Shown in pieces: positions 48,702 to 59,595 of a DNA stretch of 64,000 nucleotides. The first letter of the stretch is position 1, and each line of letters begins with the position of its first letter. Below the pieces are notes generated by a model. The model had not been told where the DNA came from, ran no database searches, and saw only the letters and a list, made by a program, of their open reading frames with translations. A program made the translations under genes and the position numbers. The DNA lies in NCBI GenBank assembly GCA_964030785.1, contig OZ034979.1:8342383-8406382 (forward strand), written 5' to 3'. This stretch comes from Siderastrea siderea (lineage: Eukaryota; Cnidaria; Anthozoa; Scleractinia; Rhizangiidae).

Positions 48702-50335
48702 CTTATTTGTGGTGAGGACTGAAATTGCGTCAATGAAATGAACACAGGACTTTCGGCGACCATCTGAAATTTCCGAGAAGTCAACGTTCTAGTTGTTCAA
48801 GGAAAACACTAGACTTTTTATATTTAATATCTTTTTGTCAATGAGGCTAAGTTCGTTTTGTAATAATTTTAGGATGTTATTATACCCCTTTTTGTATCGT
48901 AAATAATTTATTTTTCAGGGCTCCTATTGATAACAGAGTCTGCCTTGACTCTGACGGGATTTCCCTGAATAAATAAAGGTGTTTATTTTTATACTTCTGC
49001 AAAAAATATTCCCCTTTTCCTCTTTCTTGTTCTTCGTATATTAGAAGCCAGAGAACACCTTGGTCCTTTTTCGTCGTTTAAGGAAGGCCGAAATGTTCAA
49101 CATGAAAAAGGCAAGACCGAGAACCAAAACTATATTTTATGATGATCACAATTCCAGGGTTAAAACTTGGCGGTCGCACGGTCGCCCGTGGCGATTAAAA
49201 AGTGTTCAGGGCCACTAAAAGTTGAGGTTTGATCGCCCGAAGGGCGACTGCGATTTGAGAAGTACGAAAAGAGTAGCAATAACAATAAAATAAAATGTTC
49301 TTTCATTGGAGTACCTTTCTTTTCTTTCCTCGACTCTAAGTTCATCAATTGTAGTAAAAGTTTAGTTTTAAAGCACAAAATTCAAAGTCGTTCGTGATCG
49401 AGTTTTTAGATCGCTCCGATACGTAGACGCCATTTTGATTTTACTGACACGAGAATCCAGACATACCCAGAGTTGAATGCGGTACGTTTTCAAACATGAA
49501 TATCGGCAAAATCACTCGATACTGCTCGATATAATAGACTTACTTTTCACCTGAATTCAAAAGCAATCGAAAGAAACTGAGAATCGTGATACTGAAGTTT
49601 ATAGATGTTGACAAGATCGTTTTGTCCGTATTTGGAAAATAACGGTCCAGTTTTTCTTTGGAAGTTTAAGGACCAAGTCAGAACCTATAAGTGAAGAAAA
49701 GAGCAAACAAGAACGAGACGAATGATCCCCAACATGGACCGAACGGAGTTTTTATTGTTATAACAATTTTACCAATTTCTCGACAGTACATTGGCAAATG
49801 TGAGCTTTCAAGACAAAGTTAAGATCAAGCAAATTTCTTTGGCGTTTCAGTCGAACACCCTACTAAAAAACACGGGCTTAAACAGCCATGAGGCGTTTAT
49901 TCGAATAAAAATGGTTTAAGATCTTTTTGTGTTAGTAGAGGAAGTTCGAGGGCTACTTTATTTTGGCCTGGGCCACTAACAATTCAGGGATACTGGCCCG
50001 AGTGGCGACCAAACACTGAAGTTTAGTTTTAGCCCTGTAATTCTCGGACTCGCCTTTTTCATGCTGTATTCGAAACTGTCATATGGGTCTGGATTCTCGA
50101 AATGTTCAAATTTACTGTACACTTAAACTAAATGTATGTGTACGTTTTGGGGTATACACAAGTTGTAGGGACAAAAGTCCGTGATGCACAAGTTGGTTTT
50201 GTTACCTGTGAAAATAGTTCAGCGATTCTTTGTGTAAAATGGTTCTTAATCAGAGTTTCTCGAGCCACTTCCTCCGCTCCCTGAAAAAAGACCAACCACG
50301 TCATATCAGTTCTCAATCAATCAATCAATCCATCC

Positions 50336-50376
<41 letters not shown>

Positions 50377-51661
50377 CCAATCAATCAATCAATCATTCAA
50401 TCAATCAATCAATCAATCAATTAATCGTTCATTCTTCAACGAATCAATTTGTCAATCAGTCAAACAGTAACATTGCCAATTCGATAATCATCCGTCCATT
50501 CTGCTATTAAATTTAACCAATCAGGGGTGGGATTCACGAAGTTTTCTAAGTTAAGATGAATCCTAAGCATTGTCTCTAACAAAGGTTATTCTTTTCCAAC
50601 AATACATTAGGACACATCTTAACTTGGGAGGGCTTTATAAATTTTGGTCTAGGTCCAAAACGAAAACTACAAGGAAAAAAAAGCAAAAACTTTACCTCAT
50701 CCTGTTTGAGTGACACAACTGCTCCAAGCTAAAGGCAAAGAAAAAACAAAATCTCAGTTAAATATGGCAATATTGAAAAGGGGCTCCAGATGTCAACAAA
50801 ACAAAGGTTAAAAAAGGATTGCGACTAATTTCCGTCAGTTCTTATTGTCATAAAAATTAATTGTCATAAAACACATCCAAGAACAATCGAGAAATGCAAA
50901 TAAAACTCGCCTCTGTCTCCCGTGTTTTCAAATGCACGTCGTGTTTTTAGCCTGCGTTGCCGGCGTATTTTGAGCGACCGAGTGCTAATATTCTTTGGGT
51001 TTTATAACTCGCCATCTTGGATTTAGGAGATCAGAGGAGAGTTGGAGCAAGTAACAAAGTTGACCAACTTCCCACCTTCGTTCACTTCTCTGGGGGGGGG
51101 GGGGGGAGGCAGGGGGGTTCAAACCTCCCGCTTCCCGTACCGTTTAATCCTGGTTCCCGCCGTATACTTATTGGCCCCCGCCTCTTTGCTCTTTTTCGAT
51201 GGCGCATTATTACGCAATGTTGCGTGACTTTTAACTATTTCTCCCGGGTCTTGTCACCTTGGGAATCCCGCTTCCCGCCCCCTCTTCTTCCGCCTCCCGT
51301 ACACCTCCCGCCCCCTTTTCTCCCGGTCTCCCGCCCCCCTGTCCCCCTCCAACTTCTCTCTCAACCCAGTACGTTTTTCCTAATCCAAGATGACACACAC
51401 AAGAATTACTCCAGCACCCGCCCACAAAAACATTCTTGCACTGAAGGCTATCATGTTTTCTGACACAATAAACGGTTTGAAAACCCTACACTTTAACGGA
51501 ACCAAGAGGAAAAAAGTCAGCACGTCATGTAGGTTTGCCTTCTTTAATTGTTAAAATATATCAAGTTTAGTTCTTACGTCAGAGGGTGGGGCGGGGACCT
51601 CGTAGCTGTGTGACGTCACAGATGATCGCGATGACGATGAACCAGTTTCGTCCGAAACAGA
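46395..51661 (-). CDS. PPP1R21: PPP1R21, C-terminal 160 residues (last six exons seen)
   Basis: In animals PPP1R21 (KLRAQ motif protein 1) is a subunit of the FERRY complex on Rab5 early endosomes. Exons in order: 51661-51578 (28 codons), 50728-50696 (11), 50280-50206 (25), 48519-48478 (14), 47308-47210 (33), 46544-46395 (50 with stop). Every exon is a multiple of three and every intron is phase 0 with GT-AG ends. The C terminus has LYRRMKQTEKTKQEL and RSYETQLSMMSEHLCGM, close to the human protein's LYRR... and SYEDQLSMMSDHLCSM, then a lysine-rich tail. The human protein is about 780 aa, so most of the gene is missing here. Its 5' exons may lie beyond 64 kb with the receptor genes nested in an intron, or the gene is truncated. 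The Ser-rich 51661-51578 exon is less conserved and is assigned on splice signals and phase. Confidence 0.88.
48648..48701 (+). repeat. (TG)n microsatellite
   Basis: About 25 TG units with one TGCG near the start, within a PPP1R21 intron. Confidence 0.95.
48815..48985 (+). repeat. LINE 3' end with terminal hairpin
   Basis: T-rich sequence, then cagggctcctattgataaca and gagtctgccttgactctgac, then 'aataaataaa'. Same plan as the 21.1-kb copy. Confidence 0.45.
49155..50037. mobile_element. 883-bp hAT-like non-autonomous element
   Basis: Ends cagggttaaaactt and aagtttagttttagccctg are imperfect inverted repeats with the CAGGG start. Subterminal gcccgaagggc-type hairpins resemble the 12-15 kb element. 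No transposase and no exact 8-bp duplication (aattc occurs on both sides). Confidence 0.55.
50312..50425 (+). repeat. (TCAA)n microsatellite
   Basis: About 25 tetranucleotide units with a few substitutions. The apparent repetitive peptide here is an artefact of the repeat. Confidence 0.95.
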
Positions 51662-51780
51662 CTGAAAGTAAAAAAAAAGTTTTTTAACACGAGTAAATAA
51701 TATATATAAAGACTGTGTTCTAATATTTATGCTCTAGTTTTTCTATTGAGCACTCTGACAGCAGTTCTGCAAATCAACTA

Positions 51781-51808
<28 letters not shown>

Positions 51809-51812
<4 letters not shown>

Positions 51813-51854
51813 CAGACAGTACTGTTTCGGCCTTCTGGGCCTCATCAGTGCAGT
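51809..51854 (-). ncRNA. hammerhead ribozyme, type I, minus strand
   Basis: On the minus strand: stem I ACTGCA, core CTGATGA (51848-51842), stem II GGCC-cagaa-GGCC, core GAAA (51828-51825), a stem III closed by ACAG/CTGT, then GTC with the predicted cut after the C at 51815. The stem I partner TGCAGT (51814-51809) follows. Every conserved core position is present. Short stem III is usual for hammerheads of Penelope-like elements. Confidence 0.85.
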
Positions 51855-52057
51855 GCTGATGCTGGTGTTGAGGTTAGCGGCTATAGCCACCTCAGACGAT
51901 GCCACACATGTGGTATCATCGTACCATGTCAGAGTGCTCAAACTAGTAAACTAGTGAGCTACGCATGCGCGCTAGCGACAATGGTACACTCCAGATAGAG
52001 TGCTCAATTTGGACATGAAAGCATAGCTTTGTATGCCAAAGAGCAATATCATTTAAC

Positions 52058-52241
52058 AAATAAAAAAGCCAAAACCGTGCTTTGTTCTGTGATAAAGCAC
52101 GCAAGGAAGTGACGAGAGCACGAAAGAAGTGTAGGGTGAACACGAGCCGCAGGCGAGTGCTTCTCCCCACTTCTTGAGTGCTCTCGTCACTTCCTTGAGT
52201 GCTTTATCACAGAACAAAGCACGGTTTTGGCTTTTTTATTT
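52058..52241. repeat. 184-bp palindrome
   Basis: Left arm aaataaaaaagccaaaaccg ... and right arm ... cggttttggcttttttattt match over about 80 bp, around gtgctttgttctgtgataaa. The centre (gaacacgagccgcaggcgag) is about 25 bp. It can form one long hairpin and is probably a MITE. Confidence 0.75.
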
Positions 52242-52452
52242 CTTTTATAATAAAGCTTTGCTCACATTTGTAAAGAAACTGGCTTTTAATTGCAAGAAAT
52301 CAAGTTTTTTTCACAGCTTGCAAGCGCGCGCAAGAAAGGATTTCAGCTTGCCAGCGCGCGCAGAATGGCGTCACGGGCTACTCCGTGCATCTGTACTCTG
52401 ATAAGGCACGCTGTTTCAACGAATCAGAGCGCGCGTTATATCGAAACTTTAT

Positions 52453-52455
<3 letters not shown>

Positions 52456-52532
<77 letters not shown>
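52456..52532 (+). repeat. (TA)n microsatellite
   Basis: Nearly pure TA run of about 75 bp. Other TA runs lie at 51780-51806 and 53028-53040. Confidence 0.95.
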
Positions 52533-52537
<5 letters not shown>

Positions 52538-52735
52538 CCTTTCAGTATCAAGTGGAGAATTATTAAGCAGTGTAGACCTTACAATAACATTAACAACAAA
52601 TGTAATTTATGTCTTTTTGAAAAATTTGTAATCATTTGTAAGAAGAATTTATGCAGTCTAAACAAGCGAAATGAGCTAGCAAGCTCGTGCCCACACAGAA
52701 ACAGATACCTGCTCAAGAACTTTGTGATTAAGTAA
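52533..52735 (+). pseudogene. Penelope-like element, C-terminal coding fragment
   Basis: The frame after the TA tract reads KWRIIKQCRPYNN, CNLCLFEKFVIICK, SLNKRNELASSCPHRNRYLL and then a stop at 52733. The Cys spacing and the LNKR-E-x3-C-x-HRN stretch fit the region downstream of the GIY-YIG endonuclease in Penelope-like retroelements. The reverse transcriptase and most of the endonuclease are absent; the copy is 5' truncated. Confidence 0.65.
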
Positions 52736-52865
52736 CGCAATCTTTAGTACACGCAATTTCTGTTTTTAAATCCCATAGTTTTTATATATCATAGCAACTG
52801 TTTTTATATCGCATAGCAACCTTAAGTTAGCCTTTTATTGCCAGTTTATGTATTTTAACGGTCAT

Positions 52866-52934
52866 TCGTTGATATTGCCTGATGAGTGTGGTCGTCCTTT
52901 GATCACACGAAACAGCGTTGTCGCAATAAAACGA
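52866..52934 (+). ncRNA. hammerhead ribozyme, type I, plus strand
   Basis: Outer pairing TCGTT (52866-52870) with AACGA (52930-52934). Stem I TATTGC (52873-52878) pairs with GCAATA (52923-52928). The core CTGATGA is at 52879-52885. Stem II GTGTGGTC pairs with GATCACAC around a 7-nt loop (one G-U pair). The core GAAA is at 52909-52912. Stem III ACA/TGT has loop GCGT. GTC gives a predicted cut after C52922. It lies about 130 bp past the Penelope-like stop codon, where such ribozymes sit in the terminal repeats of these elements. Confidence 0.92.
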
Positions 52935-53107
52935 TGAATTGAAATCTTGCTACTTTTGATCATTATTATAACTGCTCCTCTAAGAGTTGAGCGCTCTACA
53001 AATTTATTCTATTCAAGTTCAAGAAGTATATATATATATAAACGAGTTGATTTGCAGAACTGCTTTCAGAGTGCTCAATAGTAAACTAGAGCGTGATTAT
53101 AACAGAT

Positions 53108-53974
53108 GATGAACAATGGACGGACAAAAGTCCTTCAAACGTATACTGCCGAAAAACAAAGTCGCTGGAAGCAGGAAGTCATTTTTGAGATCCTGAGACC
53201 CCTTTCCCCGAAACAGTGTAGAAAAATGAGATATATTCAGGTTTGAACGCAGCTGCGAAAATTGCGAAATCTGCGAAAATTTTGGAAAAAGCAGTGAAAG
53301 AGGAGGTGGAGCCAATGAGAGCTGCGAATTTTACGTCAACTGCCAAATCTGCGTTGACGCTGGTATTGTTTGGTTTTCAAAAACAGTGAAGTACAACGAT
53401 GAACAATGGACGGACAAAAGTCCTTCAAAAGTATACTGCCGAAAAACAAAGTCGCTGGAAGCAGGAAGTCATTTTGAGATCCTGAGACCCCTTTCCCCGA
53501 AACAGTGTAGAAAAATGAGATATATTCAGGTTTGAACGCAGCTGCGAAAATTGCGAAATCTGCGAAAAATTTGGAAAAAGCAGTGAAAGAGGAGGTGGAG
53601 CCAATGAGAGCTGCGAATTTTACGTAAACTGCCAAATCTGCGTTGACGCTGGTATTGTTTGGTTTTCAAAAACAGTGAAGTACAACGATGAACAATGGAC
53701 GGACAAAAGTCCTTCAAAAGTATACTGCCGAAAAACAAAGTCGCTGGAAGCAGGAAGTCATTTTGAGATCCTGAGACCCCTTTCCCCGAAACAGTGTAGA
53801 AAAATGAGATATATTCAGGTTTGAACGCAGCTGCGAAAATTGCGAAATCTGCGAAAAATTTGGAAAAAGCAGTGAAAGAGGAGGTGGAGCCAATGAGAGC
53901 TGCGAATTTTACGTAAACTGCCAAATCTGCGTTGACGCTGGTATTGTTTGGTTTTCAAAAACAGTGAAGTACAA
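53108..53974 (+). repeat. three tandem ~290-bp units
   Basis: The landmark gatgaacaatggacggacaa starts at 53108, 53398 and 53687, periods of 290 and 289. Units 2 and 3 are almost identical; unit 1 differs by a few substitutions and one extra T. Both strands have long open stretches because the unit lacks stops in some frames, but the frames shift between units. Not credited as coding. Confidence 0.9.
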
Positions 53975-54540
53975 AAATGCGATAGATAGTGATAACGATT
54001 TTAAAGTTTTTGAAGCGGTTATAGTGTATGGAAAATAAACTGTCCTGATTGGTTTTGGATGATTCGATTTCCGGATTTGATTGCATAATATTCGTGTGTG
54101 ACGCAATGTTTGAAATTGTTGACGTGAGTGAAAATTTGTGCTGCGATTATAGAGATATTTGAAAGAAAGTTAAAGAACGTGACCAGTAAAGGCAAGCTAC
54201 TGAAATTGCTAACTTCCAACAAAACATTGCCGTCATTTGACAATCAAAAAGCAATAAAAGAAAATTGGGTCCCAACTGTCAATTTCTGGCGGGAAGTGTA
54301 ATAGTTTTTTGGTCAAATGTCGCCCTTGTTGTCTAACTTCTAAGGCTTGTACATGCTCATTAGCCAAAAGTCAGTTTATAAAAATGGACAGTTTGACAAC
54401 AGACAACGGGGTGTGTTGACTATTTGACTTGTAATTCCACCTTTCGTGTAGTACATGAATAAAACATCATTTGCTCTTAAACATATAAGGCATTTCCAAC
54501 GGGAACAACCATCGTGTTATTATCACAGAAGTCGTCAAAT

Positions 54541-55533
54541 ATGAATACAACGGTGAATGGATCAAACTGCCCCATCTCCCCGTGGAATCCTACAGCTGCA
54601 CAAACCAAGGGAGAAACCTTTGCTTACTGCCTGATCTTTGTTGTTTCGCTAGTCGGGAATTCCTTTATAGGAATAATTGTTTATAAGACGCAAACATTGA
54701 GAAAACCAATCAATTACTTTATCGTCAACATGGCTATGTCCGACTTGCTGTATCCAATATTCTTGTTTCCCAAGGAGCTAACAGAAGTGCACATGGACTA
54801 TGGGTGGCTTATCAGTGGTCCTCTCGGTCAGGCCTTGTGTAAACTTGTCCCCTTCTTAGCACATGTCTCCATGTTTGTGTCTATTCAGAGCCTGATCCTT
54901 ATAGCAGTGGATAGATTTGGAGCTGTGGTATTTCCTCTCCGTTCTCCACTCATCAGTTCAAAGCTGTGCCCCTTCTTTATTGCCGCTACGTGGATCGTCG
55001 CGATGGCGGTCCTCTCGCCACATTTATTCGTCTTCACACTTGTTGAAGACGCTGATGGAAAGCAGTATTGTTTCGTAGCAGAATGGAATGAAGTTTTCGG
55101 ACCGTCGTCGTCCTTTGCTAATTACAATCTAGCCTTACTTGTTGTATTTTTTTATATCCCCATCGTCTTGCTGGTCGTACTTTACTCCGCCATCGTCATC
55201 AAGCTCAAGACACAGAAGATTCCAGGCGAGCAGTCGGTCGACGCTGAGCAACAACGCGCCAAAAGAAACAGAAACGTGCTAAAGATGGCCATTGCTGTCG
55301 TGGTAGGGTTTATACTGTGTTGGGTACCCAAAACTATTATCCTTTTACTTTTACTCTTTCCTCGGTGGAACTTTTCTTGTGGCTTTAAGCTCTATGTGTA
55401 TATCTCCCACTTCATGGCTCTCTCGAATTGTGCCATCAACCCTTGCATCTGTTTTATTTTCAGTGGCAATTATCGCCAGGGACTTAAAAGACTCCTGAAG
55501 TGTTTTAACGCAGTACAGGATCGAGTAAATTGA
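54541..55533 (+). CDS. class A (rhodopsin-like) GPCR, peptide-receptor type, copy 1 (330 aa)
   Basis: Intronless seven-helix receptor. The start is the ATG at 54541 (A at -3); the frame is open a little further 5' but that codon is GTG. Sequons NTT and NGS lie at the N terminus. Visible class A marks: GN in helix 1 (N40), MSDLL in helix 2 (D68), C100 pairing with C177 in loop 2, DRF (124-126, DRY variant), W151, P207, CWVP (260-263) and NP at 300-301 in NPCIC, where the usual Tyr is missing. The short tail ends LKRLLKCF, with a Cys that could be acylated. AATAAA is at 55739. Ligand unknown; neuropeptide-like receptors are the nearest type by look, and no orthologue is claimed. Confidence 0.9.
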   Translation: MNTTVNGSNCPISPWNPTAAQTKGETFAYCLIFVVSLVGNSFIGIIVYKTQTLRKPINYFIVNMAMSDLLYPIFLFPKELTEVHMDYGWLISGPLGQALCKLVPFLAHVSMFVSIQSLILIAVDRFGAVVFPLRSPLISSKLCPFFIAATWIVAMAVLSPHLFVFTLVEDADGKQYCFVAEWNEVFGPSSSFANYNLALLVVFFYIPIVLLVVLYSAIVIKLKTQKIPGEQSVDAEQQRAKRNRNVLKMAIAVVVGFILCWVPKTIILLLLLFPRWNFSCGFKLYVYISHFMALSNCAINPCICFIFSGNYRQGLKRLLKCFNAVQDRVN

Positions 55534-55744
55534 AAACTCGCGCCATAAAGAGAGACACAGCGAACAGCTATCCTTTCTCTTGCATGAATAAACGACATTC
55601 AGCGAAGATTGCAGCTAAACGTCGCAGTCAGAATGAGATCGAGTAAACTAAACGATTTTCATGGAATAGTACTTCTGTACAAACCAGACACTTGTAGATA
55701 AACCACAAGCTGCAGAGCTTTAATTTTAATCGTGCTGAAATAAA

Positions 55745-55780
55745 GGCTGTCTGTCTGTCTGTCTGTCCGTCTCTCTGTAA
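55745..55780 (+). repeat. (CTGT)n run after the receptor stop
   Basis: Short tetranucleotide run just after the polyadenylation signal. The second receptor copy (from 63060) has one unit fewer. Confidence 0.8.
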
Positions 55781-56686
55781 GAAGCTCGAAAAGAATTGTA
55801 AATAAGCTAGTACTGTCTTGTAATATTATTCAGTGTACACACATTTGAGGAACTTTCCTAACGGTTTTTTAACCTCTGTTTAGAACATAGCCTGTATAGA
55901 AACATATGAGAAAGATATGAACGTTTCTTTGACATTTTGACAATTCTTGTTGTTACTGTCCTTGTTTAGAAACTTTATTTTTAAGCTATACTTAAAGATT
56001 CGCCGTAGAAAATCAACGACGTTTTGTAGCTGAAGTGTAATTCTATTGGTTTGGAGCTGTATTTTATTGTCACACACTTTTGCCTCCCCTGCAGTTTCAA
56101 GGAAGAAAAAACAAGTTTAATTCCTCGTGCGGACGCTTTTAGATAAATCAGCAGTATAACAAAAAGAATTGTAAATATGGATGCAATACAGTTTCAGTAA
56201 TATTCTTCAGTATAGGCACGTTTAAGAAACTTGTTTGAGCGGTTTTAACCGCTCTTTGGAACATTGCCTGTAAATAAACTTGTTGAAAGATGTTGAACGG
56301 CTTTTCAACCGTTCTTTGGAATTTAGCTATGTTATCGTTTTCTTGTTATTGTTAAAACTGTCCAGCTTGTTATTGTCTTCACTCAAAAGTAAACTTAAAT
56401 TCTTCGTGGAATATAATCAATAAAGAACAGTAATGTAATTTCTTTGCGAAAAGCACTGTATGTTATTTCTAAACCCTTCTACCTCTCCTGACAGTTTCAA
56501 GGAAGAAGAAAAGTTAATACTTCGTTAATTTTTACTTCGACGCCACGCTTCTACTCTTTCATCGGCGTTTTCCTTTCCATGTCACAATCGTCGCTGTTTG
56601 CAAGAAGAAACAAACAACATAGTTTTTTTTACCCGAATTGCTCTCAGGTTTTCATTCATCTCACAAGATTTCAACACATTGTTTTG

Positions 56687-59490
56687 CCTTATTCTCATGA
56701 ACAGGACGAAATAAAATCGTTGTTCTCTCTCAGGGATAACCAAGAAGAAAATTTATGAAGAGCTGAGAAGATACCGAGGGTTTCTGTTTTCACATAAGCT
56801 GGGTTTACAGCGGCTGGTTAGGGACTTTTTGACGGATATTCTTATAAATTAGCTCAGTCTGATATGCTTGTGTATTTTCTTTAGCTGAATATTTCATTAC
56901 AAGCCGAGAAAATTTTAGGCCTTCAAGAAAATCCTAAGTGATCCTTAATTACACGCATCCAAAACAAAATTCTTATTCTTTTCAAAACAGAGCTTACGAA
57001 ACTAAAAAGTATACGAGATGAACGTTTCACTCCATAGAGAATGAGTCGAGTTTTTTCGTCTCACTTAATACTTCGAAATGTTTCAAGAAACGTCTTGCTA
57101 ACTGAAATTCTATCTAAATGTAAACTAGAACTGTCTCTTTTAAGAAAAAACGATGAAAAAAGAGCAAAAAGAATGTATCAGATATCAGCGGATAAAACTT
57201 TATTTTTTCTTCAACACGCTTGGTCTAACGGCTTTCTAACTCTAAAAATCATTTAAATTAAACTTGTTTTTACTAGTTAGGACTCATGCATCTGGATAGC
57301 AAAACATATTGCTCGATGATAATACAAACGCAATTAGCGAATACTGTTAACTAAATCACCGATTAGTAGACAGAGATGTCGACCTTGTTTTCTTAATTCA
57401 GTAGATTGTCATTGTAAGAAAGTTGGAGAAATTGAAGAAAACTAAATAAAATGGGTGAGTTTTGACAGAAATTTATTCTGCAACGTCAGAGGAGCTAAAA
57501 AAGAATACCGTGGGAACAGAGGCAAACATAACTGGAAATAAACTAAATTGTTTCTCCACCAAAATGAGCTGAGAAACCAATCCCTACAGAAATTTGGCCG
57601 TCGTGCGTTATGTTTTATTTTTGAAGCTTTCTTGAAGGACTGACTTAGATACTCAACCAATTCTTCTGGTAATGTTTCTTTCCAATGGGCTCATTTTGCG
57701 TTTACGTGGCATTCGTTTATTAGTTTCTCCTTCACCTCACGGGCACGAAATGCGTTATTTCTGTTTTACAATCGGTGAATTAAAGTAAAACAACTATTTC
57801 TACGTCAATTTTCTAATTCTCTATTATCGCTGCCTTGTATTCTTTGTCTTAGTTTACTCCACGTTAATAAAAAATCATTTTGAATAATTTCTTTCCGGTT
57901 CACTTGTATAGTACCTTTACAACATCCGCCATTTAGGCTTCCGTCTATTAGAACCCGATCAGAATTTTAAAGGCAGCTTTTTTACCTCACCCATGTAGTA
58001 AAAATAAAAAAAAATAAAAAAATGGCGTGGCCGATGTCATGCCATCGCTTGTTACAAGAAGAAACAAACCGCATGGTTTTTCTTCCTAGCTCAAGACATT
58101 ACGTGATCCTCCAAACGTTTCGTGTTATTACTTATACTAACAATTATTAGTTTTTAGCTGTCATTTTCTTAGATCTAGAATGCCGGCTTGAATAATCAAC
58201 AAATTGTTCTACCGATAGTTTCTGCCCAAGAAGCTTAAATTATACAGTTGCGTTGCGCTCATTACATAGTTGGAAAGCAGTGCATTTTTTATTTTGCTGC
58301 CATGAATAAGAAGGAAAAGTGGCCTTTCTTTTTCTTTCTCTCAAGAGAGAGAGGACAAAGATAGAGTCCATCCTCCATACGTGCCCTTCTTCATAACTAA
58401 CCCGTCTTCAGATTGCTGACAATGCAGCCAAATAAACCTTTCAATATGATAAAAGTGGGTTGTAACGTCAGCCGGGAAGAATATCAGCGCTTCGAAAAAC
58501 GTTTCACAGATATTCTGAGCTGTTTCATGGTTTGATGGCAACGTCCTTTTAGCGAGACTGCGCCACTGAAAAGTCATTCTTCACAAAGTCTTCTAAAGCA
58601 CTGATTATATAAACAGCCAGCATTGTCTCCCCAAAACCGTTTACAAGGGGTCTCTTTTCACTAACAACGCTTAACGATGACAAAACAAATAACACCTGCT
58701 GACTGTAGTTGTTCCCAAAATAACTGAAGTCGGATCACCTTTCCAGTAGTCACGTATGCGGGATGGACTCCTTATATTATTTTCTCTTGTCTCTAGTCTT
58801 TTCATTAGTAGTTTTTTTTTCTATCTCGTCTTTTCTTTACAAATAATCTTTGCAGATAAAATTCATCGCAGTTTCCCTCAGCTACACCTGGTTTAGCTTC
58901 TATTATTTAAATTACAACATCCGCTGTCAATCGTAAAACAATGCTTTAAAACGGGGAGCGGGGCATCGGGGTACGGAGAATGAGGAACGGGAACGGCAAC
59001 GGCAAATGTTGGAAGGTGGAACGAGGAATCTTTAAAATGGGGAATCTTCAGAAGCAAGAATCTTTAAAATGGAAAATCTGTAAATGGCATTTCAAATTTT
59101 GATCTGTCATTTGAAAGGTAGAAGATTGTATTTTTCTCATAGCGAAAGGAATTTCAGCTAACGAGAGGTTATGACGGTTATTGCGCCTGGGTGCAACCAG
59201 ATAATATGAGAAAGTTCGTATGAAATTTATCCGAACCATCTCCTGTAAATGATTTTTTTTTCTTCAAAACTTCTCGGCGGAATGCCAAGTTAAATGTGTC
59301 GTTTGAAAGCTTAGAGTTTACGGTTTTCTCAAAGCGAAATGAATTTCAGCTAATGAGAGATTTTGACGAGAAAACGAAGCAGCTGTTATTCAGCATTTGC
59401 GTGCCTGGTGGCAACCCGATATTATGACAGCTTCGAGTGGAATTTACATCCAAAACCTCTTCTAAACATCACATAGCATGCGTAGCAGGT
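56687..59490. other. spacer between receptor copies, left part
   Basis: AT-rich. A minus-strand stretch at 58341-58700 is open in two adjoining frames (ISALEDFVKNDFSVAQSR, then LAKRTLPSNHETAQNICETF and beyond) and may be a decayed or spliced coding remnant of unknown family. Around 59060-59450 two diverged copies of a ~290-bp segment share 'gaatttcagctaa(c/t)gagag'. No confirmed gene. Confidence 0.3.
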
Positions 59491-59493
59491 GCT

Positions 59494-59595
59494 TGAGTAT
59501 TATGGGTCGCACGGTATTGAGGAACGCGCGATCGGAGGAGCGAGGAGCTCGCGAGGACAACGCGCGTTTCCCAACACCGCGCACCCAATAATACT
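59494..59595. repeat. GC-rich imperfect palindrome, MITE-like
   Basis: gtattatgggtcgcacggta ... and ... accgcgcacccaataatac are inverted around a cgcgcgatcggaggagcgag core. Short and GC-rich within AT-rich sequence. Confidence 0.55.

Larger units (their letters stand above)
51731..53092. mobile_element. Penelope-like remnant bracketed by ~48-bp inverted repeats
   Basis: gctctagtttttctattgag ... caaatcaact (51731-51779) reappears inverted as agttgatttgcagaactgct ... ctagagc (53045-53092). Each inner side continues into a TA microsatellite. Between them lie a minus-strand hammerhead, a 184-bp palindrome, a long TA tract, a retroelement coding tail and a plus-strand hammerhead. The arrangement looks like two partial element copies in opposite orientation. 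Confidence 0.6.
54189..56686 (+). repeat. segmental tandem duplication, copy 1
   Basis: From aaggcaagctactgaaattg this segment matches 61505 to the window end at about 97-98 percent by eye, including 5' flank, coding sequence and 3' flank. The match at the window edge (64000) corresponds to 56686. The true end of the duplication is outside the window. Confidence 0.9.

Noticed and set aside
50230..50424. SINQ-repeat peptide frame
   Set aside because: Pure translation of the (TCAA)n microsatellite.
53336..53924. Minus-strand frames of 99 and 132 codons across the 290-bp units
   Set aside because: They arise because the tandem unit has few stops; frames shift between units and no domain is recognised.
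54514..54540. Upstream extension of the receptor frame (and 61829-61855 in copy 2)
   Set aside because: The first codon is GTG. In an animal gene the ATG nine codons later, with A at -3, is the better start.
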